Shown here in pieces: positions 33,747 through 43,208 of a stretch of 64,000 nucleotides of DNA. The notes under the pieces were generated by a model that worked only from the letters and a program-made list of their open reading frames with translations, was not told the DNA's origin and made no database searches. How positions within the stretch are numbered: the stretch's first letter is position 1; every line of letters starts with the position of its first letter. The translations under genes and the position numbers were made by a program. Where the stretch lies: contig CM076961.1 of NCBI GenBank assembly GCA_039566865.1, positions 627,501 through 691,500 of the forward strand, given 5' to 3'. The DNA is from Aurelia coerulea. Lineage: Eukaryota > Cnidaria > Scyphozoa > Semaeostomeae > Ulmaridae.

Positions 33747-36700
33747 GGACAAGTCAACTAAAGTCAACATTTTCTATCAGTTCAGCTACTGTAGTATGGA
33801 TCCATATTTTCTGCTTAGGCCAAATTTGATTTTCAGACAGTCTGAAATTGCAGCGTGCCTGCAAAGGACCCTGGGTGACGATGGCTTCTTAATAGCCTTC
33901 AGATTCCTTTCACATATCATCCTACATTCGGCCTCCAGAATCATATCTTTAATTGCCCTCTACATCTTTTCAGCGGCCAAAGAATGCAAAGAGCCTCTTG
34001 GAATCCAGACCGGTTTTCTGGAAGATCGAGACATCAAAACATCATCAGCTCAGAAGAATTTTACAGTTAGTGATGCATGGTGTGCGAATCAAAATAATGA
34101 CAAACAATTCTTTGCTGTCGATTTGGGAGAAGATTTTTTATTTACGAAAGTTGCAACTCAAGGAAAAGTTGATGATAAGAACAGATTTGTAAAATCATAT
34201 GAACTGCAATTCAGTAGTGATAACAAGAAATGGAAACCATATTTGTCTGATGGAAAGCAGGTAAGGGGCATTTCTTGGAAGTTTTCGGTTCTAATATCCC
34301 ATACACACAAGCAAGTTGAACCAGCTTGAACCAACCCAAGTTATTGAACTTTGTGTTCTAATTGATCAATCAATCAAATCGAGTTCATTTGATTGACCTC
34401 CTTTGTGCGAATGTGCAAATGGAGTATAACTGAGCTGGTGAAGAAAGCCCTCACAACCTTCTGGGTACTGTCATTTTCTTTTGCAACGGACAATTCAACG
34501 GTACTGTTCGACGTTCGTGCATCTGTCAACAAGGCCCAGGGGGGGGTACTCCCATTATGGCCAAACAGGGGGGTCCAGTCGGTTTGAGGGTCTTACGAAA
34601 TGGCTACCAAATGGCCATATTTGTCAACTCCTACTACCAATTAGGGGTATTCCAAGATTCCTGGCCAGTTATAAGATTTCGAATCAATAGGCTCCTTCGC
34701 ATGGCAATATGGTCGTTGCAGCAATAATTATCATTAAATTTTGAAGTTTTCTTGCTTTGTTCAATCAGTTTTTACAATAGAAAATTTCGAAAAACTGCTG
34801 AAAATATTCGCTACCAGATGCTACCAAATGGCCCAATTTTAGGTCCACAAACTACCATTTGGGAGCTTCTGTAAAAAGATACTACCATTTGAGGGTATTT
34901 TTCAAAATTTTTGCTTTGGCCCTCTTTGACCCTGACCGGACCCCCCCTGTCAGGCCATAATGGGAGTACCCCCCCCCCGGGCAGCAAGGGCAGATTTTTG
35001 TAGAATAGCATACGTTGTTTTTGACTGACATGCTAGCACAAAATTATTATTGATAGGCCTTTTAGCTATTCTACAAAAGAGCCTGGATCGAACGTTAGTT
35101 TGTACATTTTATACACGAGGTTCGATCGAGTGGCCTTTGAGCTTCTAGGAAAATATCGTTCGATTCTGATTGTTTTCAGAATAGCTAAATGGTCTATTGC
35201 AACGATAATGGACTCTACGACCAATTATTCAAACTGCAAATATAGACAAAGAATGCCACAAAAGATACCCTTGAACATAGGTGGAGAAGAAGCATGGATC
35301 TAGACAACTAACTACTTTTGGAGTTTTACTTCTAGAATCTAGAAGTTAAAGGGCATGTATCGTGAACCTGATTGGCTAATGTAATACAATTGTCTCTTTT
35401 GTTTAGTACAAAGCACGGGACCGAGGCTACATTTTTACGGCAGTAAAAATTCATGAAGCAGAAATTAAAAGTCACGAAACAATGAAATTCCACTCCAAGC
35501 TTCTTTGTTGTATCAACCAACTGTTATCGCGATATATGCCCTTTAAACGGTAGACATTACGATCCTCATATCTTTTCAAATGATACAAAAAGCAACGGAC
35601 ATTTTAGCCATTCGACTAAGCAGAGAATCTGAGTCGAAAAATATCTATGCATTTTGTAGAACTTTTGAATGTGCACAACAGTAATAGAAATTCCAACGTC
35701 ACTCAATCGTACCTTTCGTACAAAAATGTATAAAAATATCGCTCGATCCAGATTATTATTTGCAGTACAGCTAAAGGGTCAATAAATGCTTATGATTCAG
35801 GTAAAACAGCTTCTTTTTACCGAGGTATCTGTTTTTAGATTTAGTATTGAATTGAAATATTATTTCTCTTAGATATTGGATGGCAACAAAGACACGTTTA
35901 CCGTGAAATATCACAAACTAGAGTCGGATGCCGTTGGTAGATACGTGAAATTGGTGCCTAAAACGTGGAACAACGGAATATGTTCAAGAATGGAATTGTA
36001 CGGTTGTGCTGGTGAGTTAATTTTCCCTTGATGCCAGTCTTGATTTCATGCCAGTCTGTGCTAGGTATTTGCTCAAGGGCACTGGAGGCATGGGGGGGGC
36101 AACTGCCCCCGTTGCCTTGATTGTACGGGGGCAGCACAGAGGCAGCTAGTGTCCTTGCCAATAAAACTCTTCTCGTCTTCCCTTCCACATTTTGAAACAT
36201 TGGATCAAGAGAATCATTTACAAAGTGTACGTTTTCTAGCTTGAAAATTGCTACAATAACCTTCTGCAAAACATTTGCAGTCTGATGAATTATTTCAAAA
36301 CTCCATTTTGGTAGAAACAAAATCTAGACTACTTGATCCTCACTGTTCAAAAACGTATGAACAAGAAACATGAAACTGTGGAATTTCTTCTGTGCAGTTG
36401 AATTTGAAGATTCTGCTAGATTAGGATTAATTCGTAACGTATCATTTTCATCAAGAATCTAGAAGTTCACCTTCAGAGCGTATAACTGAAATAATTACTC
36501 TCTTTGTTTTGCAGTCGACGATGTGAAGAGGGCACAAGCAAAAGATGTCATCAAGACTCCCGTCCAAACACCAGATATGAGAGACATCATACCAGACATG
36601 CCAGACGTGAAAGCTGCTAAAGATGTGAAAGACATTATACCTGAACTAGCCATTCCAAAAGATATAGTCCCTGATGCAAAAGCAATTAAAGATCTCGTCC

Positions 36701-36903
36701 CTGAGGTCAAAAAGGATACTGTCCCAGATGCAAAGAACACTAAAGATGTACCAAAAAGAGATTCAGAAGCCAACTGGAATTTTGCAGCTGCTGTAGGACC
36801 AAGTCAAGCAACTGCTGCCAATGCTGCAGCTTCTGCTGCCGCTGCCGATAACGATGATCTTTTAGAATTATCGAGGCAGCTTGGAACACCAAGTCGTAGG
36901 TGA
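32836..36903 (+). CDS. Secreted single-discoidin (F5/8C) protein with KDxxPD repeat tail, 299 aa
   Basis: Four exons: 32836-32920, 33974-34260, 35873-36011, 36515-36903, all GT-AG and in frame. Residues 1-22 form a clear signal peptide (hydrophobic LTAYLFLLAINFAYS) with likely cleavage before KPAPKE, so the protein is predicted to be extracellular. Residues 33-169 are an F5/8 type C domain bounded by its usual paired cysteines (CKEPLGIQTG at the start, MELYGC at the end), with FFAVDLG, VATQGK, FVKSYELQFS, LDGNKDT and GRYVKLVPKTW in the family order; this fold binds glycans, lipids or matrix proteins. Two extra cysteines (DAWC and GIC) could form a second disulfide. Residues 172-250 repeat KD-[IVLT]-[IV]-P-[DE]; then come KR and an Ala-rich segment. 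Introns are in phases 1, 0 and 1. No enzyme activity is indicated. The closest analogy is extracellular matrix or lectin-like discoidin proteins. Confidence 0.92.
33171..33238. other. Imperfect palindrome with hammerhead-like spacing
   Basis: In intron 1 of the discoidin gene. ATAAGCACGAC pairs with GTCGTGCTTAT around a 46-nt interior containing AGCCAATTGGCT, TTGATAA and GGAAAC. The order stem, hairpin, near-CTGATGA box, hairpin, GAAA, stem resembles a hammerhead ribozyme, but the core is mutated. It is probably a remnant or coincidence. Confidence 0.3.
33468..33643. mobile_element. Decayed inverted-repeat element with GGGGCAAGTGCCCC core
   Basis: In intron 1 of the discoidin gene. Contains GGGGGCACTGGGGCAAGTGC and ends TTTCTACGTCCCTG. 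The left side has GGGTAGAAAC, a weak inverted match to the right end. It is non-coding. Confidence 0.45.
33713..33747. repeat. CAAT microsatellite
   Basis: Uninterrupted (CAAT)n of about eight units in intron 1 of the discoidin gene. Confidence 0.9.
34534..34982. mobile_element. Inverted-repeat element with GGGGGGGTACTCCC ends, about 449 bp
   Basis: In intron 2 of the discoidin gene. Arms read GGGGGGGTACTCCCATTATG and CATAATGGGAGTACCCCCCC, continuing with ACAGGGGGGTCC on the left and GGACCCCCCCTGT on the right. Inner pairs such as GCTACCAAATGGCC recur. No open frame; superfamily not assigned. Confidence 0.85.
35056..35204. mobile_element. TA-GACCTTTTAGC MITE copy (reverse orientation)
   Basis: Inverted ends GGCCTTTTAGCTATTCTAC and CAGAATAGCTAAATGGTC with TA on both sides. 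GCCTGGATCGAACG and ACACGAGGTTCGATCGAGTG mark the family. Confidence 0.8.
35350..35542. mobile_element. TTAA-flanked MITE, copy 2 (193 bp)
   Basis: TTAA at 35,346-35,349 and 35,543-35,546 flanks ends AGGGCATGTATCG and GATATATGCCCT. The interior ATTCATGAAGCAGAAATTAA and AAAGTCACGAAACAATGAAA matches the copy at 27,100. Confidence 0.85.
35598..35780. mobile_element. TA-GACCTTTTAGC MITE, diverged copy
   Basis: In intron 2 of the discoidin gene, ending about 90 bp before exon 3. Contains TTTTGAATGTGCACAACAGT and ATATCGCTCGATCCAG; both ends are mutated. Confidence 0.7.
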
Positions 36904-37248
36904 AAGGGCAAAGGTCTGAGTCAGAGATCACAAGTCAAAGGACATAGAGGAAAAGACAGTTGATAGAGATCAAACGCAGTTCGAATCGAAATGGAATAGA
37001 GCAGTGACACGATAAAGAACTATTACATTGTAAAACAGATACAAGAAAGATTGAAACCGTTTCTAAAATCTGATATTGTCTGAAAGGATTGTGTTTACAA
37101 GGTATGCAATGATTGGTTGCCAGGATCAAGAGGTACTTTGGATATTCTGAATGAAGCAAATCGTTGTCCAAAGGAGTAGTTGAAAGTGTTATGTTTGTGA
37201 ACTTTTTGCTAAATTAATAGAAGAATTAATAGTTTCTTAAATTAAATA

Positions 37249-37286
<38 letters not shown>

Positions 37287-37552
37287 TACTCCTTAAAATC
37301 AACTACATTCAACAGATAAACTAAACATAAGATAGAGTGTGCCACTCACAGTGAAAATGGACACATGGTCATCGAGTTCCCACTGTGAATAGCACTTACA
37401 ATAGATAATTAATAAATAGTATAGTTTATCAACACAACGTTACCACAAAAAACACTACATTACGAAGACGTAAACGAATGGGCGCTGCGATTTACTCAAA
37501 AATTTAAGGTAACTCTGCCCCCATCCCAACCAGAGCAGAGAGCAGAGCCACC

Positions 37553-40500
37553 CTAACTGAATCTTTTTGTTGCTTTCAAATATGCCATCGACGCTTCTAA
37601 AATTATACGATTTGCAACAACGGTTAAGTTGTTGCTTCCAAACAGTAACAGTTGGCATAAGGATTTTGAATCCATTGATGTAATATCAATCCCGGGAATG
37701 TCAGAAAGTTGACCAAGGAGATCTCTTCGCATCGTGTCAAAACGAGGGCAGTGCAGGAGAAAGTGTTCATTATCCTCTACCGCTTCGCCACAGGCGCAGC
37801 AAGGGTTTATACAGTCAAATCTATGTCTGAATTTATGTTCATTAAGAGCACTAAATTTCAATCGAATTTTAGTCAGGTATCTAACACCATCTATATCAGA
37901 AATGTTGTACATGGAGTTTGTCACAGGTTTTATAATTTGAAGCAGTTTTTGTTTAAACTCAGAAATGGACCTTGAATTTTTGATCTCGTCGTCGAGTAAA
38001 TTCCACTCATGGAGTGTGCTCTGGAAATACGTGTTTGAAAAGCGAACAGTTCGTACAATATTTTGATCGTAAACCCGCGGATTTCTAAGATTGTACAATA
38101 TTTGACGCTCCGGAGGGATTTCAGAAAACAAATACTCGGGTGAATGGGACCCTACTAATTTAAAGAAATGACACAAACGTCTATACCATCGCCTATGGTA
38201 AAGGGTTTCCCAGCCTAGTTCATCATAGAGCCTGTTCCTACTTGTACCTCTCCATGCTCCAGTCACAGCTAATGCAGCCAAATACTGAGTCTGCTCAAGT
38301 CTCCGGGTAAAGTTCAGCTGCATCCCAGGATCATCTCTATGATAGATTATATCGCCATAGTCCAAATGGGGCCTCACATATAACTTATAAATCTGATCCA
38401 GTACAGCTCTGGAGACATATTTAGAAAGATATCTTATCATACCAATACCTCGCCTAGCCTTGACAATAGCCTCTTTGATATGACTCTGAAAATCTAGCTT
38501 AGAATCGAGAATCATGCCTAGATGCTTATGCTCTGCTTTTACTGTGACCTCATCATTCCCTAAGAATAGAGGAGGGTGAGTGGGCTTGAGTCTTTTTGAA
38601 GAGAAAATAACTTCTTCCGTTTTATCTGCATTGAATTTCATCTTCCATTGCCATGCCCAAAGTCGAACCCTTTCAAGATCTCTATTTAAATCATCAGCAG
38701 TTTTGTTTTCATCCTTCACAACAGAAAAAAGAGATGTGTCATCGGCAAAAATTTTTACATCGCAATTTAAGTTCTCCACAATGTCGTTAATGTATACAAG
38801 GAAGAACAAAGGACCCAAGACCGAACCTTGTGGCACTCCAGCAGATATTTGTGCCCATTGAGAACTTTTTCCATTCAACACAACACGCTGCCTGCGATTT
38901 TCTAGAAAGTTACCAAGTAATGACAAGAGATGACCAGAAATTCCGTTGCACTCAAGTTTGTAAAGTAACCCTTCGTGCCAAACCCTATCAAAAGCTTTCG
39001 ATAGATCGAGGAAGACGGCCCGTGTTTCTCTGCTGGGAATTTCTTCAAAAGCGGTATAAATTTTATGAGTTATTGCTAGCAATTGGTTTATTGTCGAGTC
39101 ACCTGGGCGAAAGCCTGATTGATGTGGAGTTAAGAGTCCATTGTTGCAAAGGTGTTCATACATGACATCAAAAATCAATTTTTCAAATAGTTTTCCAAAA
39201 ATTGGTAGAAGTGAAATTGGTCGATAATTATTTTTACACTGCCGGCTACCCTTTTTGTGGATAGGAATTATATTTGCCTTCTTCCAGATTGAGGGATAAA
39301 TTCCTACCTCAAGGCATTTTTCAAAGATTTGGCACAATGGCTCTACTACAGAAACATCACACATCTTTATCATAAAAATTGATATATTATCGCAGCCATG
39401 AGCTTTGCTGGTATCGAGAGAACGAATTAATCTTAAAACTTTTGCTCTGTCTATAACAAGACTTTGCAAAAGCACATTGCATCGAGGTCGGAAGTTTGGA
39501 AGGGTGCTCCCAGTTGATACCGCACAACACTGTTCCACAAAATAATCATTTAAAACATTAGCTTTTTCTTGTACGTTGGTTAGGAATAAACCATTTTCTA
39601 ACAATGGCGGTATGTTAAACGTCTTCTTGTTGTTTATTAATCTGTTTAGAGTTGACCAATACTCTTTCAAGCCTTGTTTTGGATCGGACAATTTTCTACC
39701 TAATTTCAAAAAATAGGTTTCCTTGGCCTTGACAATGAGTTTTGAAGTAGCATTGCGAACATTTTTAACTCTTTCCCAATCTTCTTCCCTCCTCCCACGT
39801 TGAACAAAATTTCTGTAAGTTCTTTGCTTGCGTTTAATTGATTTTTTAAGTTCTGGGGTTATCCATGGGGGGTCCTTGTCATTGCATGTAACAATTTTGT
39901 TCGGAATATTTGAAGACAGGATAAAAGACAGGTTGTTGGTGAATATTTCCGTCATTTCATCCGGTCCAAGCCCACTAAAACGAGAGTGCCAGTTAATTTC
40001 ATTAATCATATCCTGGATGGATTGCGAATCAGCCTTTGAGTAATCCCAAAGAGTTCTTTTGTATGGTGGTGGGGAAGGTACAGATATGTTAAGTTTTCCA
40101 TATATTATTTGATGTTGGCAATGATTATCCAAGGAGAGATGGACGCCAGATTCCACAAATAAATTAGGTTTGTCAGTAATGATTAGGTCGATACAGGACA
40201 TTCCTTCACCCCTGATATTCGTTGGTTCATCAATCAGCTGTGTTAAGTTATTTGTCTCAATTATTTCATCAAGTGCCGTCCCCTCTGGACTTTCTACATC
40301 TGCTGCCCACCATTGGGAAGATCTACAGTTTAGGTCTCCAGTAATGATTAGAGAGTGAGGCCTTTCCCCTCGAAGCTGGTTTAATGCCATCTGCAAACTG
40401 GCAATGAAATGTTCAAATTGCTCACTGTTTTGACTCGGGCTGCGATAGACTGCGATGAAAAATATTTTCTTGCGAGCAATTCTTATTTCAGTAACAATCA

Positions 40501-41299
40501 TCTCTTGCATCAATTCAAGATCTGTCCTTCGCTTAATTGGCAAGCCCTCTCGAAAATACAAACATACGCCACCCTTTCTGGTGTTACTAGGGTGGTCATT
40601 TCGATAGATTTCTTTGCTAAAGCCCTCGATGAAAATATCCTCATTACTAATGGAACTATTTAGCATGGACTCGGAAATCGCAATGACATCAAATCGATGA
40701 ATGGAATTATATGCTTCAATTAGTGAGATCTTAATATTGTCCCTGGCACATATGCTATTCAAATTCCAATGAAAAAATTTAAGACAATTGTCAGTGTGAG
40801 GACCTGGATTTGTCTCGATATCACCCGCAAATAGCAAAAGGAATTTTAGAGAAAACACGTCCTCAGAAGACACACAAACCAAATAGGTCATGACAAATGC
40901 AAAGTGGGTAATACGCTGTACTTGATCCAAAACTTTCCTACGAAACACCGGACACTTTTGAAAGATTGTGATGAACCCTTGGAAGGAAAGGAGGGAACGT
41001 GAAATCGCAAAGCAAACCGTAACTTGAGTGTATAACGTTATATCAACGAAAATAGAGACAGGATCATGTGAGGCAGCCAAACTTGTTCCGAAAACATCAG
41101 ATATTAATGAGAGAGATGAGATAACAAGAACTGACAGAGGGAGGGTTACAACTGATAACCAGATAAAGACGTACAAGTAGGCAAGGCAGTAAATGGAGGA
41201 CAACAAATTACCACATGGGAAATTAACGCTGACCTTTGTTAAGAAAATGTACCTGCTAAACGCTATCCCTGCCCGCCATTCATCAATTCCTACTGGCAT
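37553..41299 (-). CDS. LINE ORF2: AP endonuclease and reverse transcriptase, 1248 aa, with 2A-like motif
   Basis: Residues 1-155 are a hydrophobic N-terminal extension (YLYVFIWLSVVTLPLSVLV near 41-59). LLLFAGDIETNPGP at 154-167 matches the 2A ribosome-skipping consensus D[VI]ExNPGP. The APE-type endonuclease follows directly: FFHWNLNS, AISESMLNSS, AVYRSPSQN, ITGDLNCRSSQWW and CIDLIITD. The reverse transcriptase carries ANIIPIHKKGSR, NYRPISLLP, SGFRPGDST, AVFLDLSKAFDRVWH, GVPQGSVLGPLFFLVYINDI and the catalytic FADDTSLF. Near the C-terminus is a Cys/His cluster, CCACGEAVEDNEHFLLHCP. The protein would nick the target and prime cDNA synthesis of its own RNA. The frame is intact over its whole length, so recent activity is likely. 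The ATG chosen is the first of the open frame; an internal start nearer the endonuclease remains possible. Confidence 0.95.
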   Translation of the reverse strand: MPVGIDEWRAGIAFSRYIFLTKVSVNFPCGNLLSSIYCLAYLYVFIWLSVVTLPLSVLVISSLSLISDVFGTSLAASHDPVSIFVDITLYTQVTVCFAISRSLLSFQGFITIFQKCPVFRRKVLDQVQRITHFAFVMTYLVCVSSEDVFSLKFLLLFAGDIETNPGPHTDNCLKFFHWNLNSICARDNIKISLIEAYNSIHRFDVIAISESMLNSSISNEDIFIEGFSKEIYRNDHPSNTRKGGVCLYFREGLPIKRRTDLELMQEMIVTEIRIARKKIFFIAVYRSPSQNSEQFEHFIASLQMALNQLRGERPHSLIITGDLNCRSSQWWAADVESPEGTALDEIIETNNLTQLIDEPTNIRGEGMSCIDLIITDKPNLFVESGVHLSLDNHCQHQIIYGKLNISVPSPPPYKRTLWDYSKADSQSIQDMINEINWHSRFSGLGPDEMTEIFTNNLSFILSSNIPNKIVTCNDKDPPWITPELKKSIKRKQRTYRNFVQRGRREEDWERVKNVRNATSKLIVKAKETYFLKLGRKLSDPKQGLKEYWSTLNRLINNKKTFNIPPLLENGLFLTNVQEKANVLNDYFVEQCCAVSTGSTLPNFRPRCNVLLQSLVIDRAKVLRLIRSLDTSKAHGCDNISIFMIKMCDVSVVEPLCQIFEKCLEVGIYPSIWKKANIIPIHKKGSRQCKNNYRPISLLPIFGKLFEKLIFDVMYEHLCNNGLLTPHQSGFRPGDSTINQLLAITHKIYTAFEEIPSRETRAVFLDLSKAFDRVWHEGLLYKLECNGISGHLLSLLGNFLENRRQRVVLNGKSSQWAQISAGVPQGSVLGPLFFLVYINDIVENLNCDVKIFADDTSLFSVVKDENKTADDLNRDLERVRLWAWQWKMKFNADKTEEVIFSSKRLKPTHPPLFLGNDEVTVKAEHKHLGMILDSKLDFQSHIKEAIVKARRGIGMIRYLSKYVSRAVLDQIYKLYVRPHLDYGDIIYHRDDPGMQLNFTRRLEQTQYLAALAVTGAWRGTSRNRLYDELGWETLYHRRWYRRLCHFFKLVGSHSPEYLFSEIPPERQILYNLRNPRVYDQNIVRTVRFSNTYFQSTLHEWNLLDDEIKNSRSISEFKQKLLQIIKPVTNSMYNISDIDGVRYLTKIRLKFSALNEHKFRHRFDCINPCCACGEAVEDNEHFLLHCPRFDTMRRDLLGQLSDIPGIDITSMDSKSLCQLLLFGSNNLTVVANRIILEASMAYLKATKRFS

Positions 41300-42057
41300 T
41301 TGAGACGAACTGTAAAATCTCCTGGGTCATACTTTACTCGGGATTTGTTTGACCTAAGCATACTCTTGAGAAAACATATCTGAAATATATCGCAGCCATT
41401 TAAACGAAAAAAACATTCAACTATACACTTTAAACAAAAACACACACATATGACGATAAACATTAATAGAATAGACGCAAAAAGGGATCCTCTAGGGACA
41501 TCAGACATTGCCGATATCGCAATTTAGTTGTGAGATTTCTGTGGGCATGCTTTCCTGCTAGGAAAATATCTCTGGGAACAAAAGTAATTGATATTTCACC
41601 TAATTAAATTGATCATAATAAGTTGCAAGAAAGGTCACCTTAAACATGGCCTTTGGGGATTTCAGTATTTCGATCGTTAACAAGATGCAAGAAAAATCAA
41701 AGTGGTGCTTCCCCTTGAGAAAGAATGGGTAACAAGGTTGTTTTAATTTTGAAGGGGACACCCTGAGCTTTTATTGAAGTTACGAAAACTATCGTGACAC
41801 AAACCAATACAAAAAAAAAACCAAAAATCCGAAGAAAAAGAAAAAGCCCTATAAGCCCCCCTCGCAAGCAAAACGAAACAAAATATTAAAGTTTTGAAAT
41901 CGCCGATTTCGGCTACTCATTTCGAAGCATCAATAAGCGAAAACTGAGTGAAAACACTGTTTTTGTTTTGATTGCGAAGGGGTGAAGCTAGTTGAAAACA
42001 TTAGCAGAGACGTTCATGAAAACTGCCTAAAACACAACAAGACAAAATAGTTTGAAA

Positions 42058-42834
42058 TCATTCCTCACTAGCACTGACTACTTCAGCTTCCCCCTCAGGT
42101 TGTTCTTCGGCCTCAGGCTCTCCATTTTCACTTTCACTGTCCACATCTTCAATATCTATATTCAGTTTTGCAAGGAGAGCTTTGAAATCTTCTTCATCTG
42201 AGAAATAGTGGAACTTATCACCAATCTTCGCACAAAGTCTACAGTTGACATCGGCAAAAGAAAAACCAAGATTCTTAGCCTGGAGAACATCATTTGTCGC
42301 AATAACAGTGCTTAGCCGTTTTTTCGTCAGATCCAATCGGATTTTGTACGGAGATTCTGGTTTCTTTCTTGCACGGTACACCAGCGTTCTATGTCGCCAG
42401 GTCGTAAATCTAACGATCATCTGATTGCGATTCCCAATCCTGTGAGCCCTGTCGATAACAGCGTCAGGTACGTTGACATTCAATTTTTTAAACATTTGTT
42501 TCACTTTCGTTAAACATTGCTCTCCAGACTCACTTTTACCTTCTCCTACAGCTGGTATGCCTTCAATTCGAAGGCATAATCTGCGGTGGTATTGCTCTTG
42601 ATCGTCTACGCTTTGCTCCAAGTTTCTTATGTATCTTTCCATAACAGCAACCTTAGCTTCCAGAATATCGATCTTTTCATTCTGCTGATCTATTTTATCG
42701 GACAACTGCTTTATGCAATCTTTGGTTGCCATCGATTCGTGCAGTTTATCAAGCTTTTCATTGAGTATTTTCTGGAACTTGTCTTCAGACAAAGGCTGTG
42801 AAGATGAGGCTTCAGTTTTCCGCGTGTTGGGCAT
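42058..42834 (-). CDS. LINE ORF1: coiled-coil/RRM RNA-binding protein, 258 aa
   Basis: Starts MPNTRKTEASSSQ. A coiled coil spans roughly residues 15-85 (LNEKLDKLHE, ILEAKVAVMERYIRNLEQS). An RRM-like domain of the L1-ORF1/Transposase_22 type follows: RRLCLRIEGIP, DAVIDRAHRIGNR and MIVRFTTWRHR. A CTD-like block and an acidic tail end the protein. Such proteins trimerise and coat the element RNA. About 760 nt separate its stop from the ORF2 start. Confidence 0.9.
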   Translation of the reverse strand: MPNTRKTEASSSQPLSEDKFQKILNEKLDKLHESMATKDCIKQLSDKIDQQNEKIDILEAKVAVMERYIRNLEQSVDDQEQYHRRLCLRIEGIPAVGEGKSESGEQCLTKVKQMFKKLNVNVPDAVIDRAHRIGNRNQMIVRFTTWRHRTLVYRARKKPESPYKIRLDLTKKRLSTVIATNDVLQAKNLGFSFADVNCRLCAKIGDKFHYFSDEEDFKALLAKLNIDIEDVDSESENGEPEAEEQPEGEAEVVSASEE

Positions 42835-42840
42835 GGCGGC

Positions 42841-43105
42841 CTAACTCTTCGGAGCTGTGTCCACAAAAAGTATCAAAAAGGAGTAAAATTACCAGTTGAG
42901 GATGACAAAACCTTCGCAAACTTACATCACTGTACTGCAACTGTATTCTCAGTAACTTTTCATCTTAAAATCCATACATTTAGGCAAGAAAAGTAGCCCA
43001 CAAAAACTCACTAGCAATTACGTGACCACCTCGTGGGACGCCATCATGCAGTTCGAAGATATAAGGATATTTGTTCCTTCGATAACGGCTTAAATGGTCA
43101 TAAAT
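42841..43105. other. LINE 5' region or flank
   Basis: No ORF of note. Contains whatever 5' UTR the LINE has. The boundary with host DNA is not visible. Confidence 0.3.
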
Positions 43106-43208
43106 GTAGCCTGTGCTCGGGACCTGTGTTCCAGACCACTTGGAAAGGAAAGTCTTCAATGGATTTTTGGAAAAGTTTCCTTCTCAAGTGGTCTGGAACA
43201 CAGGCTAC
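43106..43208. mobile_element. Short palindromic MITE, 103 bp
   Basis: Inverted ends GTAGCCTGTG...TTCCAGACCACTTG and CAAGTGGTCTGGAACACAGG...CTAC. ATAAAT flanks it on the left, and ATAAAT one base away on the right, suggesting a short target duplication. The left arm has 13 extra bases caused by a second CTGTG. Confidence 0.8.

Larger units (their letters stand above)
37252..42840 (-). mobile_element. Near-intact CR1/jockey-like LINE with 32-nt poly(A) tail
   Basis: A two-ORF non-LTR retrotransposon on the minus strand. The 3' end is a run of 32 T on the plus strand (37,252-37,283), that is, a poly(A) tail. ORF2 and ORF1 are both uninterrupted. The 5' boundary lies above 42,834 and could not be fixed, because I found no convincing target duplication next to the tail. 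The insertion lies about 350 bp after the discoidin stop codon, just beyond an ATTAAA at 37,241. Confidence 0.92.

Noticed and set aside
38580..40663. Plus-strand frames across the LINE
   Set aside because: Antisense shadows of the intact LINE ORF2.
43106..43208. Rho-independent terminator-like hairpin
   Set aside because: Eukaryotic context; long perfect arms with flanking ATAAAT indicate a MITE.
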